A DNA stretch of 64,000 nucleotides from Acephala macrosclerotiorum (Eukaryota > Ascomycota > Leotiomycetes > Helotiales > Mollisiaceae). The stretch covers positions 99,908-163,907 of the forward strand of contig MU119319.1 of the NCBI GenBank assembly GCA_014904845.1, given 5' to 3'. Of the stretch, positions 46,301 through 55,136 are shown piece after piece (the first letter of the stretch is position 1; each line of letters begins with the position of its first letter). The translations under genes and the position numbers were made by a program. The notes below the pieces were generated by a model. It was given only the letters and a program-made list of their open reading frames with translations, was not told the origin of the DNA and made no database searches.

Positions 46301-49021
46301 TTTGAAATTAATTTAATTATATAATAAACGTTTTTTTCGTATTTTTAATATATTTTTAATTTAATTTTTCATTTAATTAATAAATCGATAAAATTTAAAT
46401 TTATAATTATAACGAAGTTTATTTTATTTACGATAGCGTTATAAATATATACGTATTAAATACTAAATATAAATTAACGATTTTTAAATAGTAAAAAATA
46501 TATAATTAATATTATAACGGTTTTTTAAAGTAAAATTATAATATTTTTCGCGTATAAAACTTTTTTTTTAATATAAAAACTTTTTATAAAAACTCGAATT
46601 AATATAATTAAATTTTCGTATAAATCGACAATAAATATATAATTTTTGTAATTTAATTTTTTTTAATATAAATATAAAAACTCGTTATTTAAAAAAAGTT
46701 TAAAATTCAAATTTTTAATTATTTATATATAAATTTTAATTTTATTAAATACGTTTTATTTTTTAATTACTTTGAATATATATATTATAAAAATAGTTTA
46801 TTTATTAAATTTTATTAATTCGTCGATATTTAAAATTATAATTAATTCGAATTTATTAATAAATAAATTCAATATAAATTATATTTATTTTTTATTAATT
46901 AAAAAACGAAAATTATTAAAATCGATATACATTTTATATAATTGGTTATTTATTTTTAATTTGATTTTTATTATTACGTATATATATTTTATTATAAAAT
47001 TATTTAAAGTTTTAATAAAAATTATTTTAATAAATCGTTAAAACGAAGAATTATTTATTATAAATAATTAAATCAAAAGAATTATTTTTTGTTTATTATA
47101 TTTATTAATTTCTCGTATATTATTAATATTATATTTATCGATTTTTTTGATTTTTAATAAAAGAATTTAATAAAATTCTTTGGTTTTTAATAAAAAAATT
47201 TAATAAAATTAATCGATATTATAAAAGTTTTTATAAATATATTTAAATAATTAAATTTTCAATAAAAAGTTTTTTTAATAATATTAATAAAATAAATTAT
47301 ATTAATAATAATTTTTTTTTAATTTTTTTTTAATTTTTTAAAAAAATTTTTTTTTATAAAAATATTATAAAAATCGTTATCGATTTAATATATATCGTCG
47401 TATTAATAATATTGTTTAAATTTATAATTATTATTATTAAATTTTTATTAATTTTCGTAAAAATTTAATTCGTAAATAAATTTATTATTTTCGATTTTTT
47501 CGATTTTTATTATTAATATTAATAACGCGAATTTAAGTTTTAATAATAATAAAATAAATTTTTATAATAAATTTTTATTATTAATTAGTTTATTTTATTA
47601 AAAAGTTTAATTAAAAAAAAAAATTAACGAAAATTTATATAAAATACGAAAAATTTAAATTACAATTTAAATTATTTTAAATTTTAACGAAAAATTAAAT
47701 TGAAATTATTTAGTTTTTTAAATTCGAAATTGTATTTATTATTATTATTAAATTTAATAAAATATTATTCTTTTTTTAAATTGTTTTTTTAAAATTTATT
47801 ATTTTCGTATTACGAATAATATTTAATATATATTTTCGAATATTGTTTTTATTATAAACGTTATTTTTTAAATATATTTATTTTAAAAACTTATATAAAA
47901 TCGTAATCGAAACTATTTTAAATTTGTAAATAAACGCGTTAATTTATATAAAAACGTCGTTTTAATCGAATTTAAAGTTTTTTTTTTTAAATTTAAATAA
48001 TTTATTAAAATATTACATTAAAATTATATTATAAAAATAAATATAAAAGTTTTATTTGACGATTAAAACGCGTAATTTAATAGTATTATTTTTAATTTAA
48101 TTTACGAAAAAGTAAATATTATATTAATAAATATTTTATTCGATCGTAATATAATTATTTTTATCGTAAAAAAATTTAAATTTAAATTAAAATAATTTAT
48201 ATTTTTTAATTTTTATTTTATATTAATAAAATTTTTATTAGTAAAATTTTAATTATTATTATTATTATTACGATTACAATTAAAAATATAACGTTTATTA
48301 TCGTTTATAATATTTTATATTTATATTAATATTTTGAATATAAAATTATTTTATTAATTATTATATTAATCGTTATTTTTAATTTTAAATACTTCGAATA
48401 ATAAATTAATTATTTTTTTAAATATTTTTTTTTAATATATAAAATTAAAATTATATATTTTTTTTATAATATCGCTCGAAAAAATTATATAAAATCGATA
48501 TTTTATTTTAAACTTTAAAAAAATTAAACGTTTTTTTTTCGTAATATTAAAATTTTTAAAGTTTTTAAAAAAAAACTTTTTTTCGTTTTTAAATATATAT
48601 TTTGATTTTTAAATTAATATAATAATTTTAACGATTATAATAAACTTTTTAAAAACCGTATTAAAATTAATTTTATTTTAAATTTATACGTTTAAAATAA
48701 AAATATTTTTTAATTTCGTTGAAGTTTTTATTTTTCGTAAAATTGAAATAGTTTTAAAAGTAAAATTAAAACGAAATAAACGAAAATTCGAAAAATATTA
48801 AATAATAAATTAAATAATTTTAATAATTTAAAGTTTAAAATCGTTAATATATTTATATTTAATTTATTAAAATTTTTAAAAATTATATACGATTTCAACG
48901 ATATTTTATACGATCGATATATTAATTATTAAAAAGTAAAATAATAAACGAAAAATCGTTAAAATCGTATTTTAAAATAAATATAAAATTTTAAAACGAA
49001 TAAATTAATATTATTATTATT

Positions 49022-49148
49022 TATTAAAAAATAATATATATAATAAAAAATAATTTATTTTATAAAATTATAATATAAAAATTAAACTTAATAAATTATA
49101 TTAAATCGAATTAAATCGTATTAATTAATCGTTAATTTTTATATAATA
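49022..49148. repeat. Right LTR (127 bp), more mutated copy
   Basis: Same length and order as 40262-40388; differences are C/T and A/G only. Confidence 0.7.
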
Positions 49149-49318
49149 TAAAAAAATTAATAAAATAATAAATATTATAAAATAAATATAATTATAATTA
49201 AAGTTTTTAAATATAATATATTATAATAATATAAAATTAAATTAATATTATTATTTCGAATTAAGATTAATCAAATTACGTAATTAAATTGAAAATATAT
49301 TTTATTATAATAAACGTT

Positions 49319-49335
49319 ATAATAATAATAATAAT

Positions 49336-49411
<76 letters not shown>

Positions 49412-49421
49412 NNNNNNNNNN

Positions 49422-49515
<94 letters not shown>
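49319..49515. repeat. (AAT)n microsatellite with a 10-base assembly gap
   Basis: Near-perfect AAT units run on both sides of ten N at 49412-49421. True array length is unknown. The ORF spanning it translates to poly-Tyr and poly-Ile and is an artefact. Confidence 0.95.
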
Positions 49516-49519
<4 letters not shown>

Positions 49520-49621
49520 TACATTTTTTTAAATTATAATAATAGTTTTAAATAAATAAAAATTAAAATTACGTGTTTATTATTATATTATATATTATAA
49601 TATATTTCGAGTTAAACTTTC

Positions 49622-50760
49622 GTATTACGTATAAATAAACATGCCTTCGCTTCGTTCCTCGATCAGGTGGTGCCTAGCACGGCTCGTATCTCGCGAGTGC
49701 ACTCCCACCTTCTCTTGTCTCTACGCTTGTCACGTTTGTTCTATACTCGACCGGAAATGGCTACTAATTTAGATCTACTTTAGATCTATTCAACAATCCA
49801 AGTTTGAAGTCAAAAGCTCTTAATTTGAGCGTTCTATAAGCATTTGAAGCTGGAATGATTCTCGTTGATACGAAGAAAGTGGTTCGCTTGGAAAAACGTT
49901 CGTCCAGAGCCGGATAAGCTGATAAGCTGATAAGCTGATAAATTGATAAGCTGATTAAAGCCTTAGGCAGAAACGCACTTCCAATAGAACTTCACACTAG
50001 AGAACACTCCCTGGGATCCTCGTCTCTTATATTAAGTTACTACGATTAATTCAATTGATTATATATAGTTATTGAGACTATACTTACCAAAAGAATACCC
50101 CTTGAGACTCCCGTCTTTTATATTAAATACTACGATTGATTTAATTGATCGCATTTCTCTATAGCAGATTCTGCCGGGCGGTGAAGGCTCTTATAACGGT
50201 CGCAAATCGCGATTTACAGCATTTTGCAACTGAGATTGAGATTACGCAATAACTACTAATCTAAATCAATTGAAATTAGAAATATAAACGATTCAAATAT
50301 AAGTTCAATTTATAATATAATTATTATAAATTTATTAAATTAATAAATAAGTAAATAAAATCGCAAAACTCTCGAAATTTTGGTGTTCTTGAGCTCGGTT
50401 ATGCGGCAGCCTTAAGTGCCTAAGGCATTTTGGGGTTTTTTTTTCGAGTGTTTTAAACCAATCATTCTCGACCGAAGTCAAACATGGTATTCTTTACTTT
50501 TATATTTTATAAATTTTAATTTAATTGAACTTTTTAAATTTAGTTTAATAAGTTTTATTAAAATGATTATAAAATATAAAATGAATTAAAAAAAAATTAA
50601 AATCTATTTTTAAATCGTAATATTTTATTTTTAAACTCGAAAATCGAAATGAACTCTCAATTGCCAGTAGACGGCGTGGGAGTGTCACGGGATCCAGGGG
50701 TCTTTTACGGGTAGAAGTCGTCTTTTCCTTTCTACTCTGCGCTGCGCTAGGCAATAATAT
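49622..50760. other. Less degraded stretch of the hAT-type interior, with tandem words
   Basis: A+T drops here compared with the surroundings. (GATAAGCT)n tandem units lie at 49913-49954. A diverged duplication of about 50 bp follows: CTCTTATATTAAG...TTCAATTGAT near 50020 and GTCTTTTATATTAAA...TTTAATTGAT near 50125. No transposase or other protein could be read. 50545-50754 (- strand) is open, with basic residues, but unrecognised. Confidence 0.45.
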
Positions 50761-50801
50761 TATAATAATAATAAAAAGTTTAATTTAATTAAAAAGTACT
50801 A

Positions 50802-50823
50802 TTACGGATTATATAATCCGTAA
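50802..50823. repeat. 22-bp perfect palindrome
   Basis: TTACGGATTAT and its reverse complement abut with no loop, followed directly by CACGTGACTAAACC. A related CACGTGATTAAAC word lies inverted near 51500, so the interval may be a relic of another element. Confidence 0.6.
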
Positions 50824-51544
50824 CACGTGACTAAACCAGTGTTTAAAGTACTAGTGTATAAAAAAAGAACTTTTCGTAATATTTCAAATATTAAACTTTT
50901 AAACGTCGAACTTTCGAGCGTCGAATTTCGAGTTTTTAAACGTTTTACTTTTAAATATATTTATTTTTATTTTTAATATTTTTACGATTTATTTGTTTAT
51001 TTAATTATTATTTAATCGATTTCAAATCCGATTAAATCGTTTTAAAAGTCTCGTATTCGTATATTTATATTTTAAAAATCGAAAAAATCAATTTATAAAT
51101 TAAAAAATAATATAATAAAAAATTAATTTACTTTTATTTTTAATATTTTTACAATTTATTTATTTATTCGATAATCGTTTAATCGATTTTAAATTTAATT
51201 AAATCGTTTTAAAAATTTCGTATTTATATATTTATATTTCGAAAATCGAAAAAATCAATTCGTAAACTGAAAAATAATTACAATAAAAAATTGAAAACTA
51301 TTTATATACGGTTTAATTTAAAGTTTAAAATTTAAATAATTTTAAAATTTTAATTTAAATTATATTTTTTTTTATTTTATTAATTAAATTAATAAATATT
51401 ATAATAAATTTAAAATTATTTTACGCATTTGTAAACTACGTAAAATTTTACTTAAAAAACTAAAAATATTAAATGTCAAATTATTTAATATATTCTTAGT
51501 TTAATCACGTGATCAAACTAGTCCTAATCCGGAACGACAATACT

Positions 51545-51633
51545 ATACTATCCCCCCTTTGCGCAAACCAAAGTAGATTACATAGAAAATACTAGAACCC
51601 TACCTAGGTTTGCGCAAAGGGGGGGGATAGTAT
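51545..51633. mobile_element. 89-bp foldback MITE
   Basis: The arms ATACTATCCCCCCTTTGCGC (51545 onward, to AAACC at 51569) and their inverted copy at 51607-51633 form a stem of about 25 bp that differs only in the length of the C/G run. The loop is about 37 bp. TA at both tips fits a Tc1/mariner-type target, but this is inference. Nested in the right part of the hAT-type element. Confidence 0.75.
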
Positions 51634-51812
51634 TTTATGAATATTCTATTTTTAGATGGGGCCCCATGGAGCTCCATGGGTGGAGGACTAAAAATAGAAC
51701 TCTACCCGTGGGAGACTCTTAAAAAAAAACTCCACCCAGACCCACCCCATGGGGTGGGGTAGAAATGGGGCTCCACACCCCATGGTTTTTTTGCGAGCAG
51801 CCTATCACGAAG

Positions 51813-52676
51813 TTCCGCCTCGCTGAGAGTGCCTGACAAGCTGTACCGTTGAGCACTGGAAAGCTTGCCAGTAACACCAAGACACCGGTTGGCCTTTAGC
51901 TTAGCACGTCCCTATACCCTTCGGGAGGTCTCTAGGATGCTGGGCTTCGCCCTCACCCGCAAGACGTTAAACAATATCATCATCATCATCACACCGGTTG
52001 GCCTTTTCTATCATGTCTCCGAGGCGCGATTGAGCTGCCTCTTCTAGTCCCCTCCGAGAGACGGGGAAAACGATCTTCAGTGTGCGGAGGTTCCGAAATC
52101 GTTCGAAATCCTAGATGAGGTATCCTTGGTTGTCGAAGCAATATTCGGGATATCTTGTGAAGTCGATCGTGAGGTCTCGGACCTTCGAGGCAAACGAGGT
52201 AAACTTTCCCAAGCGCTTCCGACCCACGGGAAATGACTCTCTACTTGGATGTACATATGCGCTGTGGGTATATTTGCGTCAGTGACTGTCCACAGCTACC
52301 CTGATAACGGGTACTTACTTTGGAACGAGCTTCACTTTAGGCATGACAGCTAAGGTTGCCCAAACCTCTGCATACCTATCATAGGATAATAACTCCATGA
52401 AGCTCGGACAACTTTCGAAACTCAAGATTATCGTTGTATGTTGAACAAATTCATAAGCGGCCTCAGAAAAGAATCTCGCATGGGTTTTGAAAGCGACCAA
52501 AAATTGAGCATGTGGCGGAGAACGAAGATGTCATGATGTTGCTCGCTGCGAAAAGTATTCTGGTAGATGAGGATACGAAGCTCTGCGGGTAGGCCGCAGA
52601 ATGCGAGATTGGACTTTGAGATGGGCTTCGTTTCTAGGGCGGTCTTTTGGTTTGATACTGTGTCATGGGAATCCAT
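51813..52676 (-). pseudogene. 5' part of the split 2EXR-like gene
   Basis: Start ATG at 52676 (MDSHDTVSNQ), then CGLPAELRILIYQNTFRSEQ at about residues 27-46, the LPAELRxxIY helix of 2EXR/F-box-like proteins. One frame change is needed near 52510-52560 to reach AQFLVAFKTHARFFSEAAYE. A GTAAGT...CAG intron (about 52319-52262) leads to an exon containing RDLTIDFTRYPEYCF. A TAG then follows in the codon before DFERFRNLRTLKIVF (C-to-T of CAG would explain it). After that come AAQSRLGDMIEKAN, the LINE-like insertion, RCLGVTGKLSSAQRYSLSG, and EAELRD at the hAT-type junction. Removing both inserts restores one frame through to 39779. Confidence 0.75.
51898..51990 (+). mobile_element. 93-bp truncated LINE/SINE-like insertion with (ATC)n tail
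   Basis: Flanked by exact 16-bp copies of ACACCGGTTGGCCTTT (51882-51897 and 51991-52006). It ends in AATATCATCATCATCATC, a short tandem tail. A long target duplication plus a simple-repeat tail points to target-primed reverse transcription, and so to a 5'-truncated LINE or a SINE. It sits in a coding exon of the 2EXR-like pseudogene. Confidence 0.8.
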
Positions 52677-53416
52677 CACTATGATGAATAAATGCCCCTA
52701 TGGTTCAGAGACTTCCGGTGCTGAGGTTAAGTAGTTTTTCGGGAAGGTTGAAGAAAAGAATTACTCGATAAGTAGGGAGTGTTCTAGCTCTTAAAACTTC
52801 TTGTCCCGATTGTTGAAATGAGTTGCGAATGTAGGACGTGCTGGCGGTCCTATCTGTTTGCTGCCTATTCATATCAAGAGATAGATCTACAATGCATAAC
52901 TGAATGCAAACATATGCCAACAGACTCAAATCCAATAACCCTCTTTCCAATCAAAGACAGTCTGATGTGGGTGAGCCGAACACGTGGTTCTTTGCCTTTG
53001 AGAAACACTTTGAAAGTTGGATACTTCTCTCTACAGAACAGGCATTACAACAAGTTGCAGTCATCTAGCAAAGGATGTTTCTTGAGAAGAGGGTGTTCAG
53101 AATGGAAAGTTTTCGTGTGAACGAAAATGAAGGCCGGGAATAACATGTCATGGAAATCGCAAATACATAAATAAAATGAGTAATAACATAAGGCTGGACG
53201 CACTGTACGTAGATGCATACAACGAGCTTGAAGGATGTGACCTGTACAGGTGTTTACACAAGCCTCAGGCGTGCCATCCCCTGCCTCGCAGAACTAGCCT
53301 TGAATCCGCAAGGTTTACTCAACTTCCCGGCCTTTACAGCTAAACGCAATGTCCAAGTGCCATGGCCGCCGAATTCAGCAGGTTCAGTCGTTGTTTTATG
53401 CGACGACTGTCCCAAC
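52677..53416. other. No gene assigned
   Basis: 5' flank of the split 2EXR-like gene. ORFs at 52818-53120 (+), 52705-52950 (-) and 53213-53473 (+) carry no recognisable domain; the last one runs into the terminal repeat at 53417. Confidence 0.4.
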
Positions 53417-54033
53417 CAGGAGCCCCTACACAGGCACCCCGACTTGCCTACGCAGGCACAGGTGCCTCTGTAGGCTCGAGACGTTCTAACCGAGGCGCCT
53501 TGATTGGCTTTTTACACAGGCACTCCCAATAAGCGAGACTTCGATTTAGTCTTATACAGGCACCTCTAATAAACGAGACTCAGACGCAAGCAAAGAGAAA
53601 AGAGGTCTAAGGCTAGGGCTTGAGGATATACCTTTTGGGTGAGGATAAGGTTAGCTTCACGTGACTAGGTAGGATTATTCTGATAATAAGGATGGGTTTC
53701 GAGCTTATTATTCTCATAGCCCAGAAGTCATTAAAATTAATATTAATATCAAAGTTTATTAGTTGTAATAATGTGTGCGCTCGATTTTTACTAGTTTAGT
53801 ACAATTTATGTTCGCGCAAGCGCTGAGATTTGAACAACGAGATTCAGCTTCATAACTTCCTATTTGAGAAGCGTTGGTAAGATCAATTAAAAGTCGGTCT
53901 TTGGGGACCAGTCTCGCTTATTGGGGGTGCCTGTGTAAGGAGCCAATCAAGGCGCCTCGGTTAGAACGTCTCGGGCCTACAGAGGCACCCGTGCCTGCGT
54001 AGGCAAGTCGGGGTGCCTGTGTAGGGGCTCCTG
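53417..54033. mobile_element. 617-bp non-autonomous element with 124-bp terminal inverted repeats
   Basis: 53417-53540 and 54033-53910 are inverted copies with only a few differences (for example CACAGG/CACGGG and GGCTTTTT/GGCTCCTT, all transitions). The ends begin CAGGAGCCCCTACACAGGCA. Inside each arm ACACAGGCACC recurs, and a third partial copy (TACAGGCACCTCTAATAAAC) lies at about 53554-53573. The core (53600-53880) is A+T-richer and non-coding. No target duplication is evident next to the ends, so the superfamily is not assigned. Confidence 0.82.
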
Positions 54034-55136
54034 AAGATCTCCCATCTTAAAATCTGCTTAGCGTCCATACTTCATCTATGGGGCCTTCCGAAACTTCCAT
54101 TCCTTCAAACCTTCTGTTACGTCGGCATCACATGATGAGTAAAGGAGCGAGCGACAGTCTGGGCGCTGGCGGCCTAGATTTTAAGCAAAGATCTTATTGT
54201 CAAAATGGTGGTCTGGGATGCCCTAAATCACGTGAATCGACGTGGAACACTTGGTGTTTTAGGAGTCTATGATTAAAAGGTGTCCTCTAGATCTCTGGTA
54301 GAATCAAGGACTTTCTGCACTCTTTTGCCCCCCCCCCCCCAAAAAAAAGTGATCACTTTGACACTTATAAACGAGTCATGTCCCATAGGTCATGTGACCT
54401 TAGGGCTGGTGCTCTTTTCTCTTTCGGCATCCAGTCAATTGGGAAGAATGCTCCACAAATAGAAATCCAGAGTTCAGAGTTCAGATCTTCGACTGTACCG
54501 GTAATCACTCTGGTTGGGAATTGATGCTGCCTGTGTGTCTGTGTGTGCCTCAGGTTTGGGCTTTTGTCTACGTGGATGCAGGTTAATGCAAGTAAACTTT
54601 CCCTCAAATGCTTCTCGAAACATTCGAAGAGCAATGCGAATCGCCTGCAGCACGTTGACACCCGGTCGAAGTCAGTCGAGGCAGAGGATGGTCCCTGAAT
54701 GCTCGCCCATCTTTAAGCTGTGGGCATGCCCAAGCAAGCTAGTTCTTGATGCCGCTAACAAACCAGATTCAAAGTCATGAAGGATTATTTGGCATGACGC
54801 TCTCAGTGTGGCTCGCAGGGAACGGTAAGATGGGGAAGTCTGATAACCAAGGTGTGATAACAGTGAGCTAGTCATATCATCTACAGCTTCACACGGCCCC
54901 ACTTTGTATCCGTGCCGCCGTGGCTTCTCACCAGAATGGATTTAAGCGAGCTAAGTTCTTGCCGGTTGATGGCCTGATTGGCTGCCGAGGAGTCTGTTCA
55001 GATGCCGGTTCAGACGTTAGAGTCAAGGGTTCTGAGCGAACCTAAGGAGAGCCACAAATTCAGATATAAAAGGCTCGTAGAATGTAGCAAAGATTTAATA
55101 TGTTGCTTCGCACTGCGATACTCCAACTCCATTCCA
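54034..55136. other. No gene assigned; upstream of the Zn2Cys6 gene
   Basis: It has a C13-A8-like homopolymer junction at about 54330-54350 and several short ORFs on both strands (54365-54661 -, 54514-54780 +, 54672-54902 -) without recognisable content. The frame of the Zn2Cys6 gene stays open upstream to 54978, and an in-frame ATG at about 54999 would add 46 residues. Confidence 0.4.

Larger units (their letters stand above)
40262..49148. mobile_element. Heavily RIP-degraded 8.9-kb LTR retrotransposon inside the hAT-type element
   Basis: Direct repeats 40262-40388 and 49022-49148 (127 bp each) differ only by transitions (for example CTACGCTAAACCGG against TTATATTAAATCGA). The ends begin TA(TT), consistent with RIP-changed TG. 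TAAAA flanks both ends (40257-40261 and 49149-49153) as a 5-bp target duplication, though the context is low-complexity. Almost every remaining C is in CpG. No ORF over 90 codons survives, so family and orientation are unknown. Confidence 0.72.
40052..51804. mobile_element. 11.75-kb hAT-type transposon with perfect 8-bp target duplication
   Basis: Ends are TAGGCTGCTCG at 40052 and its inverted copy ending at 51804. Subterminal CATGGGGTG-type words recur at both ends: 40082-40150 on the left, 51655-51785 on the right. The flanks are TCACGAAG at 40044-40051 and 51805-51812, identical over 8 bp. No transposase frame survives; 40.2-49.6 kb is almost pure A+T. The interior holds an 8.9-kb LTR element, a long AAT microsatellite with an assembly gap, a less degraded stretch (49620-50500) and a foldback MITE. 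Without the LTR element it would be about 2.9 kb, the right size for an autonomous hAT or a derivative. Insertion split a 2EXR-like gene. Confidence 0.88.

Noticed and set aside
46772..47041. 89-codon ORF in the retrotransposon body
   Set aside because: Asn/Ile/Lys/Tyr-only composition is what hypermutated A+T DNA gives by chance.
49276..49524. 82-codon ORF of poly-Tyr and poly-Ile
   Set aside because: It is the translation of the AAT microsatellite across an assembly gap.
27053..51804. Starship-type giant mobile element
   Set aside because: No tyrosine-recombinase captain (DUF3435) or cargo genes; ends and target duplications indicate nested conventional transposons.
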